64,000 nt of DNA, taken from contig DATJPY010000103.1 of assembly GCA_035506135.1 (NCBI GenBank), positions 17,949 through 81,948 on the forward strand, read 5' to 3'. Origin of the DNA: DATJPY01 sp035506135 (GTDB taxonomy: Bacteria > Myxococcota_A > UBA9160 > PR03). The notes beneath the pieces are model-generated. The model saw nothing but the letters and a program-made list of their open reading frames with translations, had not been told where the DNA came from and ran no database searches. The translations under genes were made by a program, and so were the position numbers. This document shows positions 16,581 to 25,541 of the stretch, in pieces (position 1 is the stretch's first letter; each line of letters begins with the position of its first letter).

Positions 16581-17038
16581 TGGTGCCGCGACGGCGTGTC
16601 GGAGAGCTCATGAATCCGGACGTGGTCTCGCTGCGGCCCGACATGACGGTGCCGGAGGCCCAGGATCTGCTCGCGCGACGCTCGGTGTCGGGCGCACCCG
16701 TCGTCGATGCGCGCGGGCGCGTGCTCGGCGTCGTGTCGCAGAACGACCTGGTGCGCAGCACCGCGCACCCGGACACTGCCGCCAAGTCCGGTCAGTTCTT
16801 CACGAGCGTCGAGGAGTACGAGGAGCTCGGGCTGACCCGCGTGGCGCCGTCGTCGCAGCGTGTGGCCGACGTGATGAGCCGGCGTGTCTACCACGTGGGT
16901 CGCGACGCCAGCGCGGCCGTGGCGGCGAACATCATGCGCGAGCGCCACATCCATCGCTTGCTGGTCCTGGACAAGGGCGTCCTGGTCGGCGTGGTGACCT
17001 CGCTCGACCTGCTCCGGGTGGTCGAGGAGGTCTGCTAG
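16580..17038 (+). CDS. two-CBS-domain protein
   Basis: A 152-residue protein made of two CBS motifs: one from VGELMNPDVVSLRPDMTVPEA to VSQNDLV, and a second from VADVMSRRVYHVGRDAS to TSLDLLRVV. CBS pairs bind adenosyl nucleotides and act as energy sensors. There is no attached catalytic domain. It overlaps the WS/DGAT stop by one base (TGATG), so it is probably translated with it and may tune storage-lipid synthesis, which is inference. Repeat element copy A begins on its stop codon. Confidence 0.88.
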   Translation: MVPRRRVGELMNPDVVSLRPDMTVPEAQDLLARRSVSGAPVVDARGRVLGVVSQNDLVRSTAHPDTAAKSGQFFTSVEEYEELGLTRVAPSSQRVADVMSRRVYHVGRDASAAVAANIMRERHIHRLLVLDKGVLVGVVTSLDLLRVVEEVC

Positions 17039-17101
17039 GAGGCCGACTCGAGAGTTGGCCTCCGCGCAGCGAAGGCGAAGTCTTCGGAGCCGAGCGAAGT
17101 C
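17038..17101 (+). repeat. dispersed two-hairpin element, copy A
   Basis: Hairpin 1 is GGAGGCCGACTC with GAGTTGGCCTCC (17038-17063, one G-T pair). Then come GCGCAGCGA (17064-17072), a second hairpin GGCGAAG-T-CTTCGGAGCC, and GAGCGAAGTC (17092-17101). The element fills the interval between the stop of the CBS gene and the stop of dapB, so it can also serve as a terminator in this convergent gap. Confidence 0.8.
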
Positions 17102-17106
17102 AGCAG

Positions 17107-17904
17107 CTAGCCGAGGCCCAGCACCGACTCCATCCCGTACAGTCCGGGTGGGCGGCCCCGCAGCCAGCGGGCCGCACGCAGCGCGCCCGCGGCGAAGTGA
17201 TCGCGCGTGGCGGCCCGGTGGGCGAGCTCCAGGCGCTCGCCGCGGCCGACGAGCAGCACCGTGTGCTCGCCGGGGTTGTCGCCGCCGCGCAGCGCCATCA
17301 CGCCGATCGAGCCGGGCCGGCGCGGGCCGATGTCGCCCTGTCGCGCCGGCACCGCGGCGCTGCCGGGATCCTGGCCGCGCGCCGCGGCGACGGCCGCTGC
17401 GAGGCGGAGCGCGGTGCCGCTCGGCGCGTCGCGCTTGGCCGCGTGGTGGAGCTCCACGATCTCGGCGTCGAAGTCCGGACCGAGGAGGCGCGCCGCCTCT
17501 CCGACCAGGTGGACCAGCGCATTCACGGCGACCGAGAAGTTGGGGGTCGCCACGATCGGGATGCGCGCGGAGAGCCGCTCGATCTCCGCGCGCTGGGCGT
17601 CCGAGAGGCCCGTCGTGCCGCACACGTAGGCCACGCCGAGATCCGCCGCCGCGCGCAGCGCCCGGAGCGTCGAGTCCGGGGTGGAGAAGTCGATCGCGAC
17701 GTCGGCGCCGCCGAGGGAGCGCTTCGGATCGTCGGTCACCACCACGCCGTCCAGCTCGCGCCCGAGCCCGGGGTGGCCCGACGCCTCGAGCGCGCCGACC
17801 AGCTCGACATCGGGCGCTGCCGCGACCGCGGCGCGCAGGCACTCACCCATCCGCCCGAGCGCGCCCACCGACGCCACCCGGAGCCGCGAGGGAGGCGCGC
17901 TCAA
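17107..17904 (-). CDS. dapB: 4-hydroxy-tetrahydrodipicolinate reductase
   Basis: A 265-residue enzyme of normal length. The dinucleotide loop is VASVGALGRMG, the catalytic region is VELHHAAKRDAPSGTA (catalytic His and Lys present), and VCGTTGL precedes it. It reduces HTPA with NAD(P)H in lysine/DAP synthesis. The best start is TTG at 17904, whose last bases overlap the dapA stop (TTGA); the next candidate, GTG, would cut into the nucleotide-binding strand. Last gene of the argH-dapB run. Confidence 0.93.
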   Translation of the reverse strand: MSAPPSRLRVASVGALGRMGECLRAAVAAAPDVELVGALEASGHPGLGRELDGVVVTDDPKRSLGGADVAIDFSTPDSTLRALRAAADLGVAYVCGTTGLSDAQRAEIERLSARIPIVATPNFSVAVNALVHLVGEAARLLGPDFDAEIVELHHAAKRDAPSGTALRLAAAVAAARGQDPGSAAVPARQGDIGPRRPGSIGVMALRGGDNPGEHTVLLVGRGERLELAHRAATRDHFAAGALRAARWLRGRPPGLYGMESVLGLG

Positions 17905-18773
17905 AGGAGCCCGTGCTCCTTCATCACGACGTGCAGGCGCTCGCGGTTCGCGTCCGAGATGGGCACCAGCGGGAGCCGCAGCTCCTCGAGGATCAGGCCG
18001 CGCATCGCGAGCGCGGCCTTCACCGGGATCGGATTGGTTTCGATGAAGAGCGCATCGATGAGCGGGAGCAGGCGCAGGTGCGCCTGGCGCGCGCGCGCCA
18101 GATCGCCCGCGCGGAAGGCGCGCACCAGCTCGACCACCTCGCCGGGCGTGACGTTCGAGACGGTGGAGATGACGCCGCGACCCCCGATGGCGAGGATCGG
18201 CAGCGCCACCGCATCGTCGCCCGCCAGCACCGAGAAGTCGGACGGACAGCGGGCGACCACCCGGGAGACCTGCGCGAGGTCGAGGCTCGCCTCCTTGCAG
18301 CCGACCACCTGATCCAGCTCGGCGATGCGCGCCATCGTCTCCGGCAGGATGTTCGACGCCGTGCGGACGGGGATGTTGTAGACGATCAGCGGGAACGACG
18401 TCCGGCGCGCCACCTCGGCATAGTGGGCGTAGATGCCCGCTTGGGTCGGCCGGTTGTAGTACGGAGAGATCAGGAGCGCGCCGTCGGCGCCGGCCTCCTT
18501 GGCGTGCAGCGTCAGCGCCACGGCCTCGCGCGTGCTGTTCGACCCGGTGCCGGCCAGCACCTGGACGCGACCGCGCGCCGCGGCGACGGCGACCTCGACC
18601 ACGCGCTGGTGCTCGGCGTGCGAGAGCGTTGCGGCCTCGCCCGTCGACCCGCACGGCACCACCCCGTCGACGCCGGCCGCGATCTGGATCTCGATCAGCT
18701 CCTGCAGCGCCCGCTCGTCGACCGCACCGTCGCGGAAGGGCGTCACCAGCGCGGTCAGGACTCCGTCGAACAC
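17901..18773 (-). CDS. dapA: 4-hydroxy-tetrahydrodipicolinate synthase
   Basis: A 290-residue TIM-barrel aldolase. PCGSTGEAATL is the pyruvate/substrate loop, YYNRPTQAG holds the Tyr of the relay, and GCKEAS contains the Schiff-base Lys. It condenses pyruvate with aspartate semialdehyde, the first step to DAP/lysine. I choose the GTG at 18773 (reading MFDGVLTALVTPF), one base after the dapF stop and seven bases behind GGAGGAG; an ATG at 18839 would add 22 unlike residues inside dapF. Confidence 0.95.
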   Translation of the reverse strand: MFDGVLTALVTPFRDGAVDERALQELIEIQIAAGVDGVVPCGSTGEAATLSHAEHQRVVEVAVAAARGRVQVLAGTGSNSTREAVALTLHAKEAGADGALLISPYYNRPTQAGIYAHYAEVARRTSFPLIVYNIPVRTASNILPETMARIAELDQVVGCKEASLDLAQVSRVVARCPSDFSVLAGDDAVALPILAIGGRGVISTVSNVTPGEVVELVRAFRAGDLARARQAHLRLLPLIDALFIETNPIPVKAALAMRGLILEELRLPLVPISDANRERLHVVMKEHGLL

Positions 18774-18774
18774 C

Positions 18775-19674
18775 CTACGCTCCTCCGCCGCCCGGCGCCC
18801 TGCCCGCTGGATCATCGAGCCGGCCCTCTGGGTCATCAAGCTTGATCCGCCCCGAGAACACCTCGGCGGCGGGTCCCGTCATCGTGACGCCGGCGTCCGC
18901 GGCGGGCCAGGCGATCTGCAGGGCGCCCCCGCGCAGCTCGACGGACAGCTCGCGATCGGCGACACCGCGCAGGATCGAGGCCACCGCGGCGGCGCAGGCG
19001 CCGCTCCCGCACGCCAGCGTCTCGCCGGTGCCGCGCTCCCAGGTGCGCTGGCGGAGGCGATCCCGCCCCACGACCTGGATGAACTCCACGTTGACGCGGT
19101 TCGGGAACGCCGGATGGTGCTCGATGCGCGGGCCGAGCGACGTCACCGGCGCCTCGTCGACGTCGTCGACGAAGAGCACGGCGTGGGGATTGCCCATCGA
19201 TACTGCGGTCACGCGCCAGGTCGCGCCGCCGACCTCGAGCGGGGCGTCGACGACCGGCCCGTCGCCCGTGCCGAGTCGGGTGGGGATCTTGGCGGGCGCG
19301 AAGATCGGCCGGCCCATCTCGACACGCACCCGGTCGGCGCCCGCCCAGCTCGGCCGCACCACGCCTCCGAGCGTCTCGACCGCGAGCTCCTGCTTGTCGG
19401 TGAGCCCGCGGTCGCGCAGGTACTTGAACACGGCGCGGATGCCGTTGCCGCACATCTCCACCTGCGAGCCGTCGGCGTCGTAGATCTCCATGCGCACGTC
19501 GGCGACCCGCGAGGGCCGCAGCACCAGGATCTGATCCGCCCCGACGCCGAAGTGCCGGTCCGCCAGCCTGCGCGCCAGGCCTTCGATCGGCGGGAGCACT
19601 CCGCGCAGGCCGTCGAGCACGACGAAGTCGTTGCCGGCACCGTGCATCTTCGTGAACTCGAGCCACTGCGTCAT
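18775..19674 (-). CDS. dapF: diaminopimelate epimerase
   Basis: A 299-residue enzyme. Both catalytic Cys motifs are visible, EMCGNGIRA near residue 77 and ACGSGACAA near 220, plus the opening KMHGAGNDFVV. It converts LL-DAP to meso-DAP for peptidoglycan and lysine. The C-terminal 15 residues (DPEGRLDDPAGRAPGG) are a low-complexity tail. The start overlaps the stop of the small lipoprotein upstream (ATGA). Confidence 0.96.
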   Translation of the reverse strand: MTQWLEFTKMHGAGNDFVVLDGLRGVLPPIEGLARRLADRHFGVGADQILVLRPSRVADVRMEIYDADGSQVEMCGNGIRAVFKYLRDRGLTDKQELAVETLGGVVRPSWAGADRVRVEMGRPIFAPAKIPTRLGTGDGPVVDAPLEVGGATWRVTAVSMGNPHAVLFVDDVDEAPVTSLGPRIEHHPAFPNRVNVEFIQVVGRDRLRQRTWERGTGETLACGSGACAAAVASILRGVADRELSVELRGGALQIAWPAADAGVTMTGPAAEVFSGRIKLDDPEGRLDDPAGRAPGGGGA

Positions 19675-19982
19675 CGATCGGGCTCCGCTGGGTCCGAATC
19701 GTCGTCGTCGTCCATCGGCCCGGGAACGCCCTGCGCCCCGGTCACTCCCGTTGCCGGCTCGCTTGCCGCAGGAGGAGTCGTCGCCGCGGGCGCCGTCCCT
19801 GCCGCCGCTCCAGCCGCCGGCGCTGTTCCGGCCGCGGGTGCCCCGGCCGCGGGAGCTGTCCCTCCGGCGGCGGCGGGGGACGGGAGCGGATGCGTCCGCT
19901 GGGGCGGACCGTACCTCCCGCAGCCAGCGGCCGCGAGGGCGGCGCCGACCATCGCGACGGCGATCCCGGTGCGGCGTCTCAA
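19671..19982 (-). CDS. small LptM/YifL-like lipoprotein
   Basis: About 103 residues, too oddly started to be obvious: a TTG overlapping the argH stop (TTGA) opens RRRTGIAVAMVGAALAAAGC, a lipoprotein signal with lipobox AAGC. After GRYGPP, which matches the CG-x-x-GPL/P start of LptM lipoproteins, the protein is Ala/Pro/Gly/Thr repeats (TAPAAGAPAAG) and an Asp-rich end. LptM helps the LPS transport machine LptDE mature in enterobacteria, and the argH-lptM-dap gene order is common. The repeats are unlike enterobacterial LptM, so function is inferred from position and N-terminus. Confidence 0.7.
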   Translation of the reverse strand: MRRRTGIAVAMVGAALAAAGCGRYGPPQRTHPLPSPAAAGGTAPAAGAPAAGTAPAAGAAAGTAPAATTPPAASEPATGVTGAQGVPGPMDDDDDSDPAEPDR

Positions 19983-21403
19983 CCCGCGTCCTCCCCCTCG
20001 GCCGCCAGCGCCTCCGCCTCGGCGGCCAGCTCCGCATCCGTGTGTGCCAGCGCCTCGACGACCCGCGCGCGCGCGGTCGCGCCGGGAGCCGATCGGCGTT
20101 CGAGCGCCCCCTCGAGCGTGAGCAGCTCGGTGGCGGCCGCCGGGAACGCCGGGTGGAACGCACGCAGGTCCTCGCGCGAGAGCGAGCGCAGATCGATCTG
20201 CTTGGCGACGCAGTGGCCGACCACGCGTCCCACCGCCTCGTGCGCCTCGCGGAACGCGACGCCCTCCCGCACCAGCGTCTCGGCCAGGTCGGTGGCGAGG
20301 AGCATCGGGTCCTCGGCCGCGGCGCGCATCCGCTCGTGGCGCACGGTGAGGGTCGCGAGCGCGCCCGCCAGCACCGAGAGCGAGTCGCGCAGCGTCGCAG
20401 CCGCGTCGAACACCGGCTCCTTGTCCTCCTGGAGGTCGCGATTGTAGGCGAGCGGGAGGCCCTTCACGACGCTGAGGAGGGCGACGAGGTCGCCGATTAC
20501 GCGACCCGTCTTGCCGCGCACCAGCTCCGGCACGTCCGGATTCTTCTTCTGCGGCATCAGGCTCGAGCCGGTCGAGTAGGCGTCGGCGAGCTCGACGAAG
20601 CCGAACTCCGCGGTCGACCACAGCACGAGCTCCTCGGCCAGCCGCGACAGATTCACCATCGCGATCGCGCAGGCGGCGGCGAACTCGAGCGCCGCGTCGC
20701 GCGAGGCCACCGCGTCCAGGCTGTTGCGCGAAGGCCCCTCGAAGCCGAGCGCTGCGGCCGTCTCGTCGCGATCGATCGGGAGCGTGGTGCCCGCCAGCGC
20801 GGCGGACCCGAGCGGCGAGCGGGCCAGGCGGCCGCGCAGGTCGCGGAAGCGCGCCGCGTCGCGCCCGAGCATCTCGACGAAGGCGAGCCAGTGGTGCGCG
20901 AGCCGCACCGGCTGGGCGCGCTGGAGATGCGTGTAGCCCGGCAGCACCGTGTCGACGTGCTCGTGTGCGCGGCGCACCAGCACGTGACGCAGCTCGAGGA
21001 TTCCATGACGCGCTGCGAGCGCGGCGTCCCGCAGATAGAGCAGGAGGTCGGTGGCCACCTGGTCGTTGCGGCTGCGGCCGGTGTGGAGCCGGGAAGCGAC
21101 CGCCCCGACCCGCTCGCGCAGGCGCGCCTCGATGTTGGTGTGGACGTCCTCGAGGCGCGGATCGAAGACAAGCGAGCCGGCCTCGATCTCGCCTGCGATG
21201 GCGGTGAGGCCCTCGACCAGCGTCTCGGCATCCGCTTTCGGGATCACGCCGGTGTGGCCGAGCATGCGCGCGTGGGCGATGGAGCCGCGCACGTCATGGC
21301 GCGCCAGCGCGCGGTCGAAGTGCACCGAGGCGGTGAAGCGTTCGACCGCGGGATCGGTGGCCTCGGAGAAGCGGCCGCCCCAGGGCTTGTCTGACTGCCC
21401 CAT
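19979..21403 (-). CDS. argH: argininosuccinate lyase
   Basis: A 474-residue enzyme of normal length. The family signature GSSLMPQKKNPD is present, with the catalytic Ser in the flexible loop, and HTGRSRNDQVATD and TPLGSAALAGTTLP-like segments earlier. It splits argininosuccinate into arginine and fumarate. It opens a tightly packed minus-strand run with the lipoprotein, dapF, dapA and dapB. No other arg gene is in the window. Confidence 0.97.
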   Translation of the reverse strand: MGQSDKPWGGRFSEATDPAVERFTASVHFDRALARHDVRGSIAHARMLGHTGVIPKADAETLVEGLTAIAGEIEAGSLVFDPRLEDVHTNIEARLRERVGAVASRLHTGRSRNDQVATDLLLYLRDAALAARHGILELRHVLVRRAHEHVDTVLPGYTHLQRAQPVRLAHHWLAFVEMLGRDAARFRDLRGRLARSPLGSAALAGTTLPIDRDETAAALGFEGPSRNSLDAVASRDAALEFAAACAIAMVNLSRLAEELVLWSTAEFGFVELADAYSTGSSLMPQKKNPDVPELVRGKTGRVIGDLVALLSVVKGLPLAYNRDLQEDKEPVFDAAATLRDSLSVLAGALATLTVRHERMRAAAEDPMLLATDLAETLVREGVAFREAHEAVGRVVGHCVAKQIDLRSLSREDLRAFHPAFPAAATELLTLEGALERRSAPGATARARVVEALAHTDAELAAEAEALAAEGEDAG

Positions 21404-21566
21404 GTGCGGAATCTCGGAAAGCCCCTAGCCTTCTGCAAGTCGCCCGCTCGAGCCGCCCTCCTGTGGCCCCGGGCGTTCCCCCCAGACGGCGTCGAAGGTT
21501 GCGGGGTGCGGCTGCGTCCACTCCGCGTTCACCCTGCCGAGCCGATACGGTCGCTGGAGGACGCGG

Positions 21567-24038
21567 ATGCGGCAGCGGGGAGGTCGCTTGCCCAGGTCGG
21601 CTGCCAAGCGCGACGCGGGCGCCGCGCGCGAGGACGCGCCGCGTCGGCGAGGCCTCGGGCTCTGGCGCGCGATCGCCATCTCGGCGCTCCTCCTCGCCTT
21701 CGGCGTCGGCGTCTTCGCCGCCCGCGCCGTGGTACGGCTCGACCGCGTGGTGCAGGAGCGCTTCAGCGGCCGGCTCTTCCGGGTGCCGTCGAGGGTCTAC
21801 TCTGCGCCGACCATCGTCTACGCGGGCCTCGATCTCGATCGGGCCGACCTGCACGGGACGCTCCGCCGCCTGGGCTATCGCGAGGCCGCCGCGGACGCCG
21901 TCGACGAGCCCGGCACCTACGCCTGGGAGAGCGGGCGCATCCTGCTCTACGTGCGCGCCTTCGAGCACCCGACGCGCCCCGAGCCGGCGCACCGCATCGA
22001 GCTGCGCCTCGCAGGGACCCAGGTCGACGAGATCCGCGACACCGCGTCCGGTCGCGAGCTGGCCGTGGTGATGCTCGAGCCCGAGCTGGTGGGCGCCTAC
22101 TACGGCCCGGATCACGAGCAGCGCGAGCTGGTGCGCCTCGGCGAGCTGCCGCGGCATCTGGTCGACGCGGTGCTGGCCGTCGAGGACCAGCGCTTCGAAG
22201 AGCACCATGGCATCGATCCCGTCCGCATCGTCGGCGCGCTCTGGGCCAACTTGCGCGCCGGCGGCATTGCGCAGGGCGGAAGCACGGTCACCGAGCAGCT
22301 CGTGAAGAACTTCTTCCTGACGCCGGAGCGCACGTTCGGTCGCCGGCTGAAGACCGCCGTGATGTCGTTGATCGTCGAGGCCCGCTACAGCAAGGACGAG
22401 ATCCTCGAGTGCTATCTGAACGAGATCTACCTCGGGCAGCGGGGCTCGACGGCGATCCACGGCGTCGGCGAGGCGTCGCACTTCTACTTCGGGAAGGCGG
22501 CGCGCGACCTGCGGGTCGACGAGGCCGCGCTCCTCGCCGGGCTGATCCACAGCCCCGGCGGCGACTCCCCCTTCGCCGATGCGGAGCGAGCGCGCGCGCG
22601 CCGCGACCTGGTCCTCGGGCTGATGCTGTCCCAGGGCCGGCTCGACCAATCGAGCTACGACGTGGCCCGCGCACAGCCGCTCGCGCTGGCGCCGCGCACC
22701 CCGGAGCCCCGCGAGACCCGCTACTTCCTCGACGCCGTCCGTCGCCAGCTCCCCGAGGTCTACGTGCGCGAGACGCTCGCGAGCGAGGGCCTTCGGATCT
22801 ACTCGACGCTCGACCTGCGGCTCCAGCAGCGCGCGGCGGTCGCCCTGCACGACGGGCTCGATGCGCTCGAGCGCCAGCTCCGCGGCCTGCGCGTCGAGGA
22901 CGGACCGCGGATCCAGGGCTGCCTCCTGGCGCTCCGCCCGCAGACCGGCGAGGTGCTCGCCCTCGTCGGCGGGCGCGACTACGGCGAGACCCAGTTCGAC
23001 CGCTGCACGCAGGCGCGCCGCCCCGCAGGGAGCGCATTCAAGCCGTTCGTCTACATCGCAGCTCTCGAGGCGACGAATCCGCCGCCGGTCATCACCCTCG
23101 CGAGCACCCTCGACGACAGCCCGCTCACGCTCCACACGCCGTCGGGCGACTGGTCGCCGGTGAACTACGACCACAAGTTCCACGGCCGTGTGTCGGTGCG
23201 CACGGCGATCGAGCACTCGATGAACGTCGCCACGGCGCGGCTCGCGCAGGCGGTCGGCATCGAGCGCGTCGTCGACGTAGCGCGCCGCCTCGGCATCGAG
23301 AGCGATCTCGACCCCGTCCCGAGCCTGGCGCTCGGCGCCGCCGACCTGACGCCGCTCGAGCTGGCGCGCGCCTACGCCACGATCGCCAACGGCGGCATCC
23401 GCCCCGAGGTGCGCTTCTTCGAGGATCTGACGGAGCCGGATGGGCGCGTGCTGGAGCGCCGCTCGGTCGCCTTCGAGCGCGTCCTCGACCCGGGGACCGC
23501 GTTCCTCGCGACCTCGCTGCTCGAGGGCGTCGTCGACCGCGGGACCGCGAGCGCGATCCGCAAGTCGGGCCTGCGCGGACCGCTCGCCGGGAAGACGGGG
23601 ACCACCAACGACTCCAAGGACGCGTGGTTCGTCGGCTTCACCCCCGATCTCGTCGCGGTGGTCTGGGTCGGCTTCGACGACCCGCGCGGGATGCGCTACC
23701 CGGCCGCGCGCCTCGCCGTTCCGATCTGGCAGCGCTTCATCCAGGACGCGACGGGCGGCCAGATCCGCGGCTCGTTCGTGCCGCCGCCCGAGGTGCGCGC
23801 CGTCGACATCGATCCGGAGACCGGCGCGCTCGCGCTCGACGGCTGCCCGCGCCGGCAGCCCGAGTACTTCATCGCCGGAACCGAGCCGAGCACGAGCTGT
23901 CCGGGCGGCGTCGTGCCGGTGCTGGCCGGGGAGGAGTCCCCGCACGCCGAGCCGGGCGCGCCGAACGGCGGCTCGGGCGGCCCCGGTCGGCCGACCTGGC
24001 TCGGGCGCATCGTCGAGCGCCTGTTCGGCGGCCCGTAG
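21567..24038 (+). CDS. mrcB: bifunctional penicillin-binding protein 1b-like peptidoglycan synthase
   Basis: An 823-residue class A PBP. One N-terminal membrane helix (about 33-55) is followed by a UB2H-like region (FRVPSRVYSAPT). The glycosyltransferase domain has VEDQRFEEHHGID and QGGSTVTEQLVKN. The transpeptidase domain has the SxxK box GSAFKP, the SxN box HSMNVA and the KTG box GKTGTTND. It polymerises and crosslinks glycan in the periplasm. The C-terminal tail is Pro/Gly-rich. It is divergent from argH and is followed with a one-base overlap by a lipoprotein that could be its partner. Confidence 0.95.
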   Translation: MRQRGGRLPRSAAKRDAGAAREDAPRRRGLGLWRAIAISALLLAFGVGVFAARAVVRLDRVVQERFSGRLFRVPSRVYSAPTIVYAGLDLDRADLHGTLRRLGYREAAADAVDEPGTYAWESGRILLYVRAFEHPTRPEPAHRIELRLAGTQVDEIRDTASGRELAVVMLEPELVGAYYGPDHEQRELVRLGELPRHLVDAVLAVEDQRFEEHHGIDPVRIVGALWANLRAGGIAQGGSTVTEQLVKNFFLTPERTFGRRLKTAVMSLIVEARYSKDEILECYLNEIYLGQRGSTAIHGVGEASHFYFGKAARDLRVDEAALLAGLIHSPGGDSPFADAERARARRDLVLGLMLSQGRLDQSSYDVARAQPLALAPRTPEPRETRYFLDAVRRQLPEVYVRETLASEGLRIYSTLDLRLQQRAAVALHDGLDALERQLRGLRVEDGPRIQGCLLALRPQTGEVLALVGGRDYGETQFDRCTQARRPAGSAFKPFVYIAALEATNPPPVITLASTLDDSPLTLHTPSGDWSPVNYDHKFHGRVSVRTAIEHSMNVATARLAQAVGIERVVDVARRLGIESDLDPVPSLALGAADLTPLELARAYATIANGGIRPEVRFFEDLTEPDGRVLERRSVAFERVLDPGTAFLATSLLEGVVDRGTASAIRKSGLRGPLAGKTGTTNDSKDAWFVGFTPDLVAVVWVGFDDPRGMRYPAARLAVPIWQRFIQDATGGQIRGSFVPPPEVRAVDIDPETGALALDGCPRRQPEYFIAGTEPSTSCPGGVVPVLAGEESPHAEPGAPNGGSGGPGRPTWLGRIVERLFGGP

Positions 24039-24610
24039 TGATCTCGCAGCGCGCGCCCCGGCTCGCGCTCGCGGCGCTCGTGTCCTCCCTCGGCCTGCTC
24101 GCGGCCTGCGCGTCGGGCCCGCTGCGGCCGACGTCTCCGAGACGGCCGACACCGCTCCCGGAGCAGCGGATGCCGCCGGGTGAGGTCGTGCCGATCCGAC
24201 TCACCAGCGTCGCGGGCACGGGAGACGCCGCGCGCCGCGCGTCGACGCGCCTCGCCGTCGAAGGGCTCGACGCCGACGCCTCGGCGCAGCCCGCGCTCGC
24301 CGCCGACCGCTACGCGCGCGCGCTCCAGGTCGACCCGACGAATCCGTGGGTGTATCTCGCGCTCGCGCGCCATCGACTCGACGAAGACCGTCCGGTCGAC
24401 GCGCTCTCCGCGCTCGACCAGGCCGAGTCGAGGTTGCGCGCCGAGGGCGCCGTATCCCCGGGCGTCGAGGTCGACCTGATCGGGCTGCGCGGTGCAGCGC
24501 TCGTCGCGTCCGGCAAGGCGGAGCGCGGCGAGCCCCTGCTGCGCAACGCCGCGCAGAGCGCGCCCGAGGTGTGGGGCGACGGGCGCCTGGATCCGGCGGA
24601 GCTCCGATAA
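24038..24610 (+). CDS. TPR-like outer-membrane lipoprotein
   Basis: A 190-residue lipoprotein with signal VSSLGLLAAC (lipobox LAAC). After a Pro-rich linker come two TPR-like helix pairs: ADRYARALQVDPTNPWVYLALARHRL, given here in parts, then VDALSALDQAE and ASGKAERGEPLLRNAA. The GTG start overlaps the PBP stop by one base. The coupling to a PBP1b-like gene suggests a role like LpoB or the tetratricopeptide partners of PBPs, but there is no sequence link to LpoB. That role is inference from position. Confidence 0.7.
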   Translation: MISQRAPRLALAALVSSLGLLAACASGPLRPTSPRRPTPLPEQRMPPGEVVPIRLTSVAGTGDAARRASTRLAVEGLDADASAQPALAADRYARALQVDPTNPWVYLALARHRLDEDRPVDALSALDQAESRLRAEGAVSPGVEVDLIGLRGAALVASGKAERGEPLLRNAAQSAPEVWGDGRLDPAELR

Positions 24611-24664
24611 GAGCTGGAGGTCCGTCCTCTCCGGGCAATCAGATCGGCTGGAGTATCGGCCAGT

Positions 24665-24709
24665 GCCTGCGAAGCAGGCGCACGCAGCGAGCCGAAGGCG
24701 AGCGAAGTC
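24665..24709 (+). repeat. dispersed two-hairpin element, copy B
   Basis: Hairpin 1 is GCCTGC-GAA-GCAGGC (24665-24679). It is followed by GCACGCAGCGA, hairpin 2 GCC-GAA-GGC (24691-24699) and GAGCGAAGTC (24700-24709). It lies between the lipoprotein gene and lspA, in the same direction as both. Confidence 0.8.
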
Positions 24710-24752
24710 AACGGATGCCGCCCCGCGGGTCGTGTGATAGCCTGCGCGTCGC

Positions 24753-25271
24753 ATGCCGCCGAAGACGAAGATCTTCCTCGGCGCCTTCCTCGTCGTCGCC
24801 GTCCTCGACCAGGCAACCAAGCTCTGGATCTCGAGCACGATGTCGTTCGCCGATCGCCTTCCGATGATCGACGGCTTCTTCTACATCACCAACGTGCGGA
24901 ACCGCGGGGCGGCGTTCAGCCTCTTCGCCGAAGCGCCCGCGCCGGTGCGGCTCACGCTGTTCATCGGCATCACGCTGGTCGCGATCGCGCTGATCGTCTC
25001 GTTCTACCGCCGCCTCGCCCCCGGGGACCGACTCTCCGCGCTCTCGCTCGGAATGATTCTCGGCGGCGCCGTCGGAAACCTGATCGATCGAGTGGTACGC
25101 GGCGAGGTGGTCGACTTCCTCCACTTCCGACTGTGGGGCGGCTACGAGTGGCCGGACTTCAACCTCGCCGACAGCGCGATCGTCGTCGGTGTGGCGTTCC
25201 TCATCGTCGAGCTTCTCGCCACCGAGGGGGAGACGCGTTCCGACCCCGCGGGAGTCGAGCCCGGCGCCTGA
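24753..25271 (+). CDS. lspA: lipoprotein signal peptidase
   Basis: A 172-residue four-helix membrane aspartyl protease. The conserved blocks are present: LDQATK near residue 19, NRGAAFS at 50-56, GNLIDR, VVDF with D121 and NLADS with D140. The last two Asp are the catalytic pair by spacing. It removes signal peptides from diacylated prolipoproteins, of which this window encodes several. ATG start 43 bases after repeat copy B. Confidence 0.96.
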   Translation: MPPKTKIFLGAFLVVAVLDQATKLWISSTMSFADRLPMIDGFFYITNVRNRGAAFSLFAEAPAPVRLTLFIGITLVAIALIVSFYRRLAPGDRLSALSLGMILGGAVGNLIDRVVRGEVVDFLHFRLWGGYEWPDFNLADSAIVVGVAFLIVELLATEGETRSDPAGVEPGA

Positions 25272-25392
25272 ACGCGCGTCGCGCGCGATTCTCTCCGCAA
25301 TCTTCGGGACGTGCGGGCGAGAGCGCAGACTCTTCTTGGTGTAGCCCTATCTGGTACCGGCAAAAAACCGAGTTCACGTTGCCGACTTCTTG

Positions 25393-25420
25393 TTGACACC
25401 CAATCAGACGCGTGTAATAC
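25393..25420 (+). promoter_or_regulatory. sigma-70 promoter of the IclR-type regulator
   Basis: A perfect -35 TTGACA and a -10 TAATAC are separated by 16 bases in a locally AT-rich stretch. A 6-base inverted repeat, CGGCAA (25358-25363) and TTGCCG (25379-25384), sits immediately upstream and is a candidate operator for autoregulation. The untranslated leader would be about 115 bases. Confidence 0.8.
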
Positions 25421-25541
25421 AGGGGCGCCACCGACGAGGAGGGGCCCCGTCGCGGCATCTTCTTCCATCGACCTTCTTCCACGACCACGGGTTTCGAGAC
25501 GGAGCGCGTCCGGGTCCGCGGGTCCTGCAAAGGGCGTGTCG

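Noticed and set aside
21294..24152. A 952-codon minus-strand open frame opposite argH and the PBP gene
   Set aside because: It is the shadow of high-GC coding sequence on the other strand; it shows only Arg/Ala/Gly-rich text and no motifs, and the PBP and argH genes are certain.
24733..24743. TGTGATAGCCT before lspA and TGATAGACT before the malic enzyme gene as extended -10 promoters
   Set aside because: Similar strings elsewhere (47567, 48165) are formed by stop codons, and no matching -35 is seen; evidence is too thin to annotate.
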